Assembly: GCA_016946835.1 (NCBI GenBank)
Contig: JACVTC010000109.1
Location: forward strand, 344,501-408,500
Source of the DNA: Neocallimastix lanati (nom. inval.)
Taxonomy: Eukaryota; Neocallimastigomycota; Neocallimastigomycetes; Neocallimastigales; Neocallimastigaceae
Direction of reading: 5' to 3'
DNA: 64,000 nucleotides
Below the pieces are notes generated by a model. The model was not told the origin of the DNA. It was given only the letters and a program-made list of their open reading frames with translations, and searched no databases. Shown here piece after piece: positions 52,731 through 64,000 of the stretch (its first letter is position 1; each line of letters begins with the position of its first letter). Both the position numbers and the translations under genes were made by a program.

Positions 52731-54755
52731 GAGTTTTATTCATATTACATTAATATATATATATATATATAAAATACAAGAAAAAAGTAAAAATTGAATA
52801 ATTGATAATTTTTAATTTTATATATAAATTAATAAACATAAAGGCAAAATAAATATTTTAAATGATAATTTTTATTAATAGTAAAAGTTTTTTTTTTATT
52901 AATAAATATACTTTTTAAATTTAACCTTTTTTTTTACTATTTTTTAAAAAATAAAATAATTATGAAAGCCTTATCTCTTTATCTCATTAATACAACATAA
53001 ATATTGTAATATAATAATAATTCATATGTATATATATATATAATGGTAATTATACTCTAATATTCAAAAAGCATAAATTTTAAATTCACTATAAATGAAA
53101 TTAATAATTTTTAAAAAAAAATAAAGAAATATAAATATAAGTATTTATATATATATTATAATATTATTTTAATAATGAATTTGGTATTTAAAAATTTTTA
53201 ATTTTTACTTATGTATATTATTAATTACTTTATATTTCTATTATTAATTAATATTTTTTTCAATATAAATAAACTAATTTAAATTATATATATATATATA
53301 TATAATTATTTATATATTTATTTATATAATAAAATAATAAAACTTTGTAAACTTTTTATGATGATACAATGATTATAAAAAATACTATATTTATAGTATT
53401 TAAATATATTCTAATATGTTAATTAATAATATTTCATATTTATTACAGAATTTTATTTTTTTTTATTTTTTGCAATAAAAACTATTTTTCTTTTAATCAT
53501 ATTTTCTTTTTTTAATTTTTCATTTTATATTTTTTTTATATAATTAAAATTCATTTTTTTTCTCTCTCTTTTATTTTACAAAAATTCATCTTTTCTATTA
53601 TATCCTCTCACTTAATAGTATTTTTTTTTTTGAAAATACCCTTTTCATTTTATTTTTTATTTTCTTCTTATTTTTATATAAATAAAAACCTTTTATTTAC
53701 TTTTTTAATTTTTTACTTTCTTTTTTTTTTTTTTTTTTTTTTTTGGAAAAGGCAAAATTTCTAAAAAATAATTATTAACAATTAAATAAAATTATATTTT
53801 CAATATATTTTGAAATTCATTTAAATATATTGTAATATAAAATTATATTTTATTTAAATATTATTATATGTTTTGTAGTGTTCAATGATTTAATTGATAA
53901 ATCATTTTATTATTTATGACATTTCTTCAATACATTTTTTTTTATGCCTTTTTCATTATTACTTTATGAATAAAAATTGAAAAAAAAAATTTATGCCTTT
54001 TCCATATTCATTACAAAAAAATTTTTTTATGATAATTATTTATATTGTTTATATTATATATATTAAAATATATTAAAAATATATATTTTAATATATATAA
54101 ATTTATTATTTCTATTTATAATTTTTGAATAAGCAATCTATAGTAATTTTAATAATAAAAAAAGTTTAAAATATTATTAAAAATTTTATTAATTTTAATA
54201 ATTAATTTTCAATACTTCTATGTCTCCAAAAAAAAACTTTAAACTTTCTGATTTAATAAAAATAATTCAAAGCTGTAAATTAAAATTTATATTAATTATT
54301 TAAATAATTATAAATATTATAATTTATAAATAATCAATTTGTATATATAAATATAATGTAATTATAATATATATTTAAATGAAATTTTGAAAATTTTATA
54401 AATAAAAATTCTCAGTTCATCAATATATACAAAATTTTATGCGCCACATTGATTTTTTTTTTTTTTTTGAAATTAAAATATAACTTATATCATTATAAAA
54501 GTTATTAATAAAAATAAATAAATAAAATATATTCAAAATAAAAATATAAATAAATATGAAATATTATTAATATTTTATTTTATATATTTATTAATATACA
54601 TATTAATTATAAATGTAATTAATGCATATATAGTAAACCAACTGCTTGTTGAGACTTAGGAAACCTCAATAATTTAGACAGTCTATTCATATATTAATGA
54701 AATTAAAAAAAAAAAACGATTTAAATTATTAATAATTGATAGTCTAAAAAACTCA

Positions 54756-54797
<42 letters not shown>

Positions 54798-55680
54798 TAT
54801 ATCAGTAATATAACAATAACAAAAAAAAATAAGATTTATATAGTCGTATTTCTGTTACTTGATTTTTTCTTATATCTTATCTTTTTATACAATTTATAAT
54901 AAATATAAAATTTAAAAGTCTTTTAAGGGTAAAAATAAAATAAACTTATTTAAACTAAATTATATTGTTTATTTCATATTATTTTATATTTCAATATGCC
55001 AATATTAAAATTTCTATTTAAAACAAATATTAAGAATTAAATATATAAATATAAAAAATTTCTATTTAAAACAAATATTAAGAATTAAATATATATAAAT
55101 ATAAATATACATTTAGAAATGTAAAATAATTAAATTAAACTCAGACTTTACATTATTTTTTTATTTTTATTTTTGAATTACAAATATAATCAAATACAAT
55201 TTAATTTGAGTGCATTTAATGTATTTGAATTTTATTTTTTTTTTTTTTATTAAAAATTTTTAGAAATATCATATTATAACTTTATTTTTGTAAAAAAATA
55301 AAATAAAAAAAAAAGACAATTGTTCTTTTATTAATAATTAAAACTCCTATAAATATTATAAATATTTTAATAGAAAGACATTCAATAATATAGTCATAGG
55401 CTTATACTTTAATATTAATCATTTATATTTTATTTTAATTATGATATATTATAAGCAAAAAATATCGACAAGAATCAATAAATATTTCATAATAATCAAA
55501 AAATATTTTTAAAAAAAGTATTAAAACTTTTAATATTTTTCTAAATAATAAAAAAAAGATGTTAAAAATATTAATAAAATTATATAATAATTTATTTATC
55601 ATAATATTTAAAAATAATAATTAAATAATAAAATAAAACATTATATTAATGTTTTATATCATATATTAACTATTTAGAAT
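52731..55680. repeat. Satellite array unit 3 (~2.95 kb)
   Basis: All landmarks in order, including the T run at 53720-53744 and the (AT)n at 54763-54794. Confidence 0.8.
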
Positions 55681-57881
55681 AGAGTTTTATTCGTATTACA
55701 TTAATATACATATATATATATAATATATATAATAAAAGAAAAACGAAAAAATTGAATAATTGATAATTTTTAATTTAATATATAAATTAATAAACATGAA
55801 AGTAAAATAAATATTTTAAATGATAATTTTTATTAATAGTAAAAGTTTTTTTTTATTAATAACTATACTTTTTATATTTAACCTTTTTTTTTTACTTTCT
55901 AAATAAATAATTATAAAAGCCTTATCTCTATTATCTTATTAATACAAAATAAATATTGTAATATAATAATAAATTATATATATATATATAATGGTAATTA
56001 TACTCTAATATTCAAAAAGCATAAATTTTAAATGCACAATAAATGAAAATATTAATTATAAAAAAAAATAAATATAGTTTAATTTTTGTATTTATATATA
56101 TATTATAATATTACTTTAATATTGAATTTATGAATATAAATTTTAAAAATTTTTAATTTTCATTTATGTATATTATTAATTACTTTATATTTCTATTATT
56201 AATTAATATTTTTTTTCAATATAAATAAACTAATTTAAATTATATATATATATATATAATTATTTATATATTTATTTATATAATAAAATAATAAAACCTT
56301 GTAAACTTTTTATGATGATACAATGATTATAAAAAATACTATATTTATAGTATTTAAATATATTCTAATATGTTAATTAATAATATTTCATATTTATTAC
56401 AGAATTTTATTTTTTTTTTTTTATTTTTTGCAATAAAAACTATTTTTCTTTTTATCATATTTTTTTTTTAATTTTTTATTTCTATTCTTTTATATAATAA
56501 AAATTCATTTTTTTTCTCTCTCTTTTTATTACAAAAAAACTTTTTTTTATATTTTTTTTATTTTTTTCTCTCAATTACGTTCTTTAATATTTTTTTGACA
56601 AATCCCTTTTTATTTTCTTTTTTTTTATTTTTTTCTTTTCTTCTTATTTTTATATAAATAAAACCTTTTTTTTTTTTTACTTTCTTTTTCCTTTTTTTTT
56701 TTTTTTTGTAGAAGACAAAATTTCTAAAAAATAATTTTTAACAATTAAAAATTATATTTTCAATATATTTTCAATATATTTTGAAATTTATTTAAATTTA
56801 TTGTAATATAAAATTATATTTTATTTATATATTATTATATATTCTATATATTCAATGATTTAATAGATAAATCATTTTATAATTTATGACATTTCTGCAA
56901 TACATTTTTTTTTTATGCCTTTTTCATTATTACTTTATTAGTAAAAATTGAAAAAAAAAAAATTTTTTTTTATTCCTTTAACAAAATAATTTAATATAAT
57001 AAAAAAATTTTTTATTTTTAGTTTTTTCCGAACTATTTTATTATACAAAAAAAAAATTGTTTTGTGCTTTATATTATTTTTCGAAAATTATTTGAGTTAT
57101 TAAAAAAATGTAATATATTTCAATATATTCTAATATATAAAATTTTATTATTTTTAATTATAATTTATAAATAAACTATCCATAATAATTTTAATAGAAA
57201 AAAATTTATACTATTATTCCGAAATTTGTTAATTTTAATAATTAATTTTCCATACTTCCATGTCTCCAAAAAAACTATAAACTTTATGATTTAATAAAAA
57301 AACAATTCAAAAACTTTAAATAGAAATTAAATATTTTTATATAGGACTTTTATATTAAATAATATTAATTATATATTTGTAATATAATTATTATATATCA
57401 ATAATATATTAATAATATATAATTATTAAAATGAAAATTATAAAAAAAAAAATGCTTAGTTCATCAATAAAAACAAAATTTATGCGCCACATTAATATTT
57501 TTTATATGTATTTAAAAAAAAAATAAAGTTTCATTTTATAACAAAAAATTATAAAAAATTATACAAAATATAAAAATAAATAAAAATGAAATATTATAAA
57601 CTAACATATCATAACGTAATATATATATTAATTAATAAGGTAATTAAGGTGTATATAAAAAATCAACCATTTGATATCGAACCCATACGCCTATTGAGAC
57701 CTTTATTTAATAAAGATTAAACTTCTTATTGAGACTTGGGAAATTTCAATAATTTAGGACAGTCTATTCATATATTAATAAAGCTACAAAAACAATTTAA
57801 ATTATCAATAATTGATAGTCTAAAAAACTCATAATAAAAAATATATATAAATGAATATATCAAAAAGTCAGCAATATAATA

Positions 57882-57918
<37 letters not shown>

Positions 57919-58920
57919 TTATATAGTCGTATTTCTGTTACTTGATTTTATCTTATATTTTATCTTTTTTATACAATTTATTACAAAAATAAATTTGTAT
58001 TAAATTTGTATTAAATATAAAATTTAAAAGTCTTTTAAGGGTAAAAGTACATTAAACTTATTTAAACTAAATTATATTGTTTATTTCATATTATTTTATA
58101 TTTCAATATGCCAATATTAAAATTTCTATTTAAAACAAATATTAAGAATTAAATATATATAAATATAAAAAATTTCTATTTTAAAACAAATATTAAGAAT
58201 TAAATATATATATAAATATAAATATACATTTAGACTAAATGTAAAACAATTAAATTAAACTCAGACTTTACATTATTTTTTTATTTTTATTTTTGAATTT
58301 CAAATATAATCAAATACAATTTAATTTGAGTGCATTTAATGTATTTGAATTTTATTTTTTTTTTTTTATTAAAAATTTTTAGAAATATCATATTATAACT
58401 TTATTTTTGTAAAAAAATAAAATAAAAAAAAAAAGACAATTGTTCTTTTATTAATAATTAAAACTCCTATGAATATTATAAATATTTTAATAGAAAGACA
58501 TTCAATAATATTGTCATAGGCTTATACTTTAATATTAATCATTGATATTTTATTTTAATTATGATATATTATAAGTAAAAAATAAAAAATCAATTAAGAA
58601 TAAATAAAAAGTATTTTTTCAATAATATTTAATAATTATCATAATAAAAAAAAGCAGTATTATTAATTTTTAAAAAAGTATATTTTAATTAAACTTCATT
58701 ACATTCAATTTAGGATAACAAAATATTTGGATAAATTGTAAATTTAAAAATTAATAAAATTCAACAAACTTTTAATAATATAATTATAAGTATGAAATAA
58801 TTCAATTGTTTATTATTTATATATTAAATACAATACAATATAATAAATGAAAAATTATCGCCTATTCATAAAAAACAGTGTTATATTAATGTTTTATATT
58901 CTATATTAACTATTTAGAAT
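55681..58920. repeat. Satellite array unit 4 (~3.2 kb, longest)
   Basis: All landmarks in order, extended by an A run (57887-57914) and an extra segment at 58590-58700 before the segment shared with the left edge of the array. Confidence 0.8.
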
Positions 58921-60822
58921 AGAGTTTTATTCATATTACATTAATATATATATATATATATATATATAATAAAAGAAAAACGAAAAAATTGAATAATTGA
59001 TAATTTTTAATTTAATATATAAATTAATAAAAAAAAAGGTAAAAATAAATATTTTAAATTGTAATTTTTATTAATAGTAAAAGTTTTTTTTTATTAATAA
59101 ATATACTTTTTATATTTAATTTTATAATTATTTTTTTTAAAAAAAAGAAAAAGAAAAAAAAAAAAAAAAGTTAATTATAAAAGCCTTATCTCTTTATCTC
59201 ATTAATACAACATAAATATTGTAATATAATAATAAATTATATATATATATAATGGTAATTATACTCTAATATTCAAAAAGCATAAACTTTAAATGCACTA
59301 TAAATGAAAATATTAATTTAAAAAAAAATTAAGAAATATATATATAAGTATTTATAAATATATTATATTATTATTTTAATAATGAATTTATGAATATAAA
59401 TATTTAAAATATTAAATATTATTTAAATATATTATTAATTACTTTATATTTCTATTATTAATTAATATTTTTTTTCAATATAAATAAACTAATTTAAATT
59501 ATATATATATATAATTATTTATATATTTATTTATTTATATAATAAAATAATAAAGCCTTGTGAATTTTTTATGATGATGCAATTATCATAAAATTACATT
59601 TATAATTAATATTTAAATATATTGTTATATGTTAGTTAATAGCATTTTGTATTTAATTATTTTTATATTTTGTATAATTTTTTCATTAATTATTATTAAT
59701 ATCTTATAAAATGGTATCTCTATTCCATTTTGGCAATACATATTTACATTTTATCATTATTCATATAAATATATACTATAATAAAAAACTCTAATTTTTA
59801 TATTTTATAATTCTATTTTTTTCATTGTATTGTTATAAAAACTATTTTTCCTTTTATTATATCTTTTTTAATTTTTCATTCTATATTTTTTATATAATAT
59901 AAATTCATTTTTTTTTCTCTTTTTTATTACAAAATTTTTTTCTTTTCTAATTTATCCTTTCACTTACTACTATTTTTTTGTTGAAAATACCCTTTTCCTT
60001 TTCTTTTATTACTTCTTATTTTTATATAAATAAAAACCTTTTTTTACTTTTTCTTTCTATTTTTTTCAAAAATATTCTAAAACCTTTTTTTTACTTTCTT
60101 TTTCTTTTTTAAAAAAACAATAACCTTTTTTTTTTTTTTTATTATTACAAAATTATAAAAAAAACTTTTAATAATTAAATTTATTTATTCAATATATTTT
60201 CAATATATTTTGTAATACATTTAAATTTATTGAAATATAAAATTATATTTTATTTATATAAATTATTATATGTTCAATAGTATTCAATGATTTTATTGAT
60301 AAATCATTTTATAATTTATAACATTTCTACAATGCATTTTTTCTTTATGCCTTTTTCATTATTACTTTATAAATAAAAATTGAAAAAAAAATTTTTTATG
60401 CATATACCATATTCATTACAAAAAAATTTTTTTATAAAGAATTATTTGTATTATTAAATATATTGTCAATATATTTTAATATACAAATTTTTATTACTTT
60501 TAATTAAAAAAAAATTTATAATATCATTCAAAAATTTGTTAATTTTAATAATTAATTTTCCATATTTTGATGTATCCAAAGAAACTTTAAACTTTCTGAT
60601 TTAATAAAAAAAAAATTAAAACTTTAAATTAAAATTTGTATTAATAATTTAAATAATTATATTTACATATATTTATATATTTGATTAATAATATATTTAA
60701 ATATATATAAATAATATAATCATAATATATAATTATTTAAATGAAAATTATTAAAAAATAAAAATATTTATTTCATCAACAAATACATAATATTTATGCG
60801 CCATATTATTTTTTTAATTTGA
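58921..60822. repeat. Satellite array unit 5, truncated on the right
   Basis: Follows the unit order up to ATGCGCCATATT at 60796 and then stops within about 25 bp at a copia-derived sequence. The second half of the unit is missing. Confidence 0.8.
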
Positions 60823-61857
60823 GGCTATAGAGACTGTTAATCTGAAACTGTCGGCTTGAATTGTTGGTGAATTTGTTTCAATAAAATCTTGCCTAGATAT
60901 TTATTGGAAACCACGAGCGATTAGTCTTGTCTTTTTTTTTTTTTTTCAGTGAACATTTATTTAGTATCCATTATGTATTTATTTTTTGGAATTCTATTAA
61001 GTACTTCCATTTCATTGTTGTTGTTGTACATGTTTGAAAGTTCTTTAATGGCTAATTTCCATTCATTGCTGTCTTTTGAATTGATGGCTTGTTCTTATGT
61101 GTTTGGAACGTTTTTAATAATGTTCATAACTTTGTGTCATTTGTTGTAATTATTTTTTAATTTTTCTTTTTTTTTAGATTTATTGGTTCGTTATCTGAAT
61201 CACTATTATATTCACTTTTTTTGAGAGAGATCTTTTATTATTTAAACTATTTTTATTGTTATCATTATTGTTTAAACTATTTTTATTGTTATCATTATTG
61301 TTTAAACTATTTTTATTGCTATCATATTGTTTAAACTATTTTTATTGTTATCATTATTGTTTAAACTATTTTTATTGTTATCATTAGTGTTTAAACTATT
61401 TTTATTGTTATCATTATTGTTTAAACTATTTTTATTGTTATCATTATTGTTTAAACTATTTTTATTGTGATCATTATTGTTTAAACTATTTTTATTGTTA
61501 TCATTGTTTAAACTATTTTTATTGTTATCATTATTGCTTAAATTTTTATTATTTTAGGTTATTATTGTCAATTAAAGAAATAATTTAATTGACAAAAAAA
61601 CAGATTTTGATGTATTCTCATAATATTTATTAATTTTTATTAATAATGATATTTTTATTATTAGGATTATTAGGATTATTAGGATTCAAACATCAAAACA
61701 TATCAAAATCGTTTGTAACATCATCATTTTCAGAATCATCATGTGTCATTGGGGAGATAGTTCCATTTTCCTTACTATCAGTTGGAGTTGATGAACGAGA
61801 GCTCTCTTCAATTGTTTTTTTTTTTTTTTTAATATTGTTTTTTTTTTTCTTAGGCAT
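60823..61857 (-). pseudogene. Ty1/copia-type retrotransposon pol relic (integrase-RT linker and start of RT)
   Basis: On the minus strand, 61857 starts an acidic/Ser-rich segment (MPKKKKNNIKKKK, then ESSRSSTPTDSKENGTISPM) like the linker between integrase and RT in copia elements. After a stop comes a 30-bp coding minisatellite, then SDSDNEPINLKKKK. At about 61105-60957 the RT N-terminus reads EQAINSKDSNEWKLAIKELS, NNEMEVLNRIPKNKYIMDTK, matching the copia pattern EW..AI..EL...IP..KK.I..KWVF. Past an A run, 60930-60823 gives RLIARGFQ, ISRQDFIETNSPTIQADSFR, LTVSIASN, the next RT block. Stops replace conserved Tyr, Trp and Gln codons, so it is dead. No LTRs were identified. Confidence 0.8.
61245..61545 (-). 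repeat. 30-bp coding minisatellite, about 10 units
   Basis: The unit TTTAAACTATTTTTATTGTT plus ATCATTATTG repeats with small deletions in some copies. On the minus strand it encodes the decapeptide NNDNNKNSLN. It lies inside the copia pol linker. Confidence 0.9.
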
Positions 61858-62463
61858 TATGATGAACATAAAATAAAAAATAAAATAAAAATTAAATATT
61901 ATTTATTAAAATTTAATAATATCATAAAATGTTTTATAAAAAACATAAAAAAAAAAAACTAAAAAAAAAAAACTAAAAAAAAAAAAATAAGTCTCTCAGC
62001 ATTGAGATTCTTAATCTGTTAAGGAGTCACACAGAATGTGGTGTAGACACACATGATATTTATATTATTATATAACTATTTATTTATTAATTATTATTTT
62101 ATATTTTATTTAATATTATACATTAATTCAATATTTAATTTATTACATAACATACATTATATCATTAATGTTCTTTACTATTGTAATTGTTTTATACTAC
62201 AAAATATTATATACATATATAAATATATATATATATATAATATTATATGTTAAAAAAAAATATATACATATATACACTATTTACAATATAATAATTTTAA
62301 TAAATTATTATAATTTTAATATTTCTTTTATATTACACATATTTTTTTATCTTTCTTTTTAATCATTATTAATATAATAATGATAATTAAAAAAAAATAA
62401 AAATAAAAATAAAATCAAAAGATAATATATTTTATCCTATACGGATATAATATATTATCTTTA
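61858..62463. other. AT-rich spacer
   Basis: Between the copia relic and the RCC1-type gene; contains the 61985-62060 island, (AT)n near 62216-62240 and A runs. Short plus-strand frames here are AT-rich artefacts. The RCC1 gene's 3' UTR should lie at the right end. Confidence 0.6.
61985..62060. other. Short GC-richer island, unassigned
   Basis: About 70 bp (GTCTCTCAGCATTGAGATTC... GTGGTGTAGACACACATGAT) with short pairable segments such as CTCAGCATTGAG. Its proximity to the copia relic suggests element-derived DNA, but I cannot assign it. Confidence 0.2.
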
Positions 62464-63990
62464 CTAGTTTATTTTTTTGCTTTTAATTATTTTAAGAAAT
62501 TCGTCTTTATTTATACTATTCCAGATAAATCTTTTAGATTGATTTATGGAATAATACTGAGATTCCCCTGCAGTATATAGGGTACCTTCTTCAGTAAGTA
62601 TATAAGAATTTCTATCAATGCATCTTATATACTTTATAGGAACTGATTTAAATTGATGAATTGATTGGATATAATAATCTTCATCAACATCACCAGTTCC
62701 AAGTTGACCCTATATATAATATAAAAAAAAAAAAAAAAAAAAAAGTAGGAAACATATTTAGCATAAATAATAAAAAAATTAAGAATTATTAAATAAAAAA
62801 ATTAATTATTATAATTAAAATTATTATATTTAAAATTACTAATACATACACAGTTATTAGCTCCGAACTAATTTTTTTTTAAAAATATAATATATCAAAA
62901 TAAAAACAATAATTAAATTAGTTAAAATCAAGGTAAAAAAAAAAATAATAATAATTTTGATTAGTAGAAGAATTTATTAAATATACTTACCCCAAATAGA
63001 TTATTGTCTTTATCAATAATAAAACCATAATTTTTATTATTTGAAACTATTCTTTTGAAATTCTTGGTATTCTCTACTAAATTACCTCCATTATTTGGTA
63101 ATTGAATTTCAATTAATTTTTCACTTTTTTTATTTATATTATAATTCCTAAAATAAAGTAAACATAATAAATAAATAAAATAAATAATAAATATTAATAA
63201 TGAATAAAAAAAATAAATGCTATAAAAAAAAAAAAAAAAAAAAAAATTACCAAATAGACAATTGACCTGAAGTTTTAAGAATACCATAAGCAAACCCTTC
63301 TGTAATGGCTAAGTCACTTAATTTAGAACCAAATATATCAATCTTTTTTGGTTCTTCTGCCCTATATTGTGTACCATTATAGTCCTATATTAAAATATTA
63401 GCAAAAAAAAAAAGAATTAATGGATATAACTCAAAAAATTATTTTTATCTATATAAATTCATATACTTACAATATAGGTTCCCATATAATATAAATCACC
63501 ATCATTGGTGAGGAAAAATGTGATATCATTACCACAAACTATATGTTTAATTTTGATATTATTGAATGTTTCAATTTTTGTGGGTTGTTGAACACAATCC
63601 ACCCTAGATAAACAATTTCCAAAACAAAATACTTCATTATCATTATTATTAGAGTAATTTTTTACTATAATGAAATATTTTTCGCCAACAAAAATTTTAT
63701 CTATTTCTTTATTTATGGGTTTTAATTCTTTAAAGTAGTTTAATTTATTTATAAAACATATAGAATTAAAACTGAATTGCTTATTTCCATTCTAAAAATA
63801 AAAAATTAAGCAAAAATAAATTAAAAAAAAAATTAAATTAAATAAAGTTAATATTTAGTAAATATTATAATGTTTTTATTAAAATATGTATATTTAAACT
63901 AACATAATATTTAATATATTTTTCAATAAATTCTTTATCCGATAACACATTCGTTTTTTGATTAATTAATTGTTCATTTGACTCTTCCAT
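62464..63990 (-). CDS. RCC1-repeat (beta-propeller) protein, six exons
   Basis: A complete gene can be read: exons 63904-63990, 63471-63791, 63251-63384, 62991-63147, 62850-62867 and 62464-62709. All introns are GT...AG, mostly GTAAGT donors with T-rich ends, and phases agree throughout, giving 320 residues from ATG 63990 to TAG 62464. RCC1-type blades are visible: VFCFGN, KIKHIVCGNDITFFLTNDGD, LYYMG; then FAYGILKTSGQLSIW; then NYGFIIDKDNNLFGFGANNC, GQLGTGDVDED; then RNSYILTEEGTLYTAG. The 18-nt exon 5 encodes FGANNC and completes the GxGxNxxGQLG signature. RCC1-like propellers serve in Ran exchange and many other protein contacts. At 320 residues this has about four to five blades, fewer than the seven of RCC1 itself, so Ran exchange activity is doubtful. 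Confidence 0.88.
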
Positions 63991-64000
63991 TTGTACGTCA

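Larger units (their letters stand above)
47170..60822. repeat. 13.6 kb tandem array of a 2.4-3.2 kb noncoding AT-rich repeat (five copies)
   Basis: The same ordered series of landmarks recurs five times in the same orientation: (a) AGAGTTTTATTCATATTACA at 47397, 50314, 52731, 55681 and 58921; (b) AAACCTTGTAAACTTTTTAT or close variants near 48040, 50930, 53339, 56295 and 59553; (c) ATGCGCCACATT near 49180, 51899, 54439, 57482 and 60796; (d) GACTTAGGACAATCTAATCA-type sequence; (e) a duplicated 45-50 bp segment around ACAAATATTAAGAATTAAAT; (f) CAAATACAATTTAATTTGAG. Copies differ by indels, and the second lacks about 400 bp at its end. No copy holds a convincing reading frame, so the array is noncoding. 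Candidate roles are satellite, centromere- or origin-associated DNA, or a noncoding RNA locus; none is shown. Confidence 0.88.

Noticed and set aside
61646-61876. Plus-strand ORF opposite the copia linker
   Set aside because: Antisense of the Lys-rich and acidic copia linker.
62053-62362. Tyr/Ile-rich plus-strand ORFs
   Set aside because: AT-rich noncoding translation next to the RCC1 gene's 3' end.

Overview
This is a very AT-rich eukaryotic window with long poly(A)/poly(T) runs, TAA/TAAA microsatellites and genes split by short AT-rich introns. Two features point to an anaerobic gut fungus (Neocallimastigomycota). One is a secreted GH5-family protein carrying two fungal, CBM10-type dockerins, the docking modules of the fungal cellulosome. 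The other is the extreme base composition with Asn-rich low-complexity protein. The genus cannot be told from the sequence.

Layout. (1) 1-3286, minus strand: a many-exon gene for a multi-pass membrane protein that runs off the left edge. (2) 5.0-20.0 kb: a graveyard of degraded APE-type non-LTR (LINE) retrotransposons, almost all on the minus strand, with endonuclease, reverse transcriptase, C-terminal Cys/His domain and a separate ORF1-like block, bracketed by two inverted copies of a short noncoding repeat. (3) 20.0-27.3 kb: AT-rich DNA with no convincing gene. (4) 27.4-31.5 kb, plus strand: a Zn2Cys6 regulator of the ERT1/AcuK type with a PAS-like region and very large low-complexity inserts. 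(5) 32.4-34.9 kb, plus strand: an old LINE into which a younger 5'-truncated LINE has inserted, leaving a 13-14 bp target-site duplication. (6) 38.4-39.6 kb, minus strand: a small spliced gene for a Lys/Glu-rich protein. (7) 42.7-44.5 kb, plus strand: the dockerin protein, a GH5 fold that appears to have lost its catalytic residues. (8) 45.2-45.7 kb: a foldback and an unusually GC-rich noncoding island. (9) 47.2-60.8 kb: five tandem copies of a noncoding AT-rich repeat of about 2.4-3.2 kb. (10) 60.8-61.9 kb, minus strand: a Ty1/copia pol relic with a 30-bp coding minisatellite. (11) 62.5-64.0 kb, minus strand: a complete six-exon RCC1-repeat gene with an 18-nt microexon.

The host genes look like independent single transcription units; nothing suggests a cluster. 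The ERT1/AcuK-like factor is a candidate carbon-metabolism regulator, and the dockerin protein is a candidate non-catalytic cellulosome subunit. The observations I rate highest are the GH5-dockerin pseudoenzyme, the 13.6 kb satellite-like array and the cleanly readable nested LINE insertion. All identifications come from reading motifs by eye; no searches were run.
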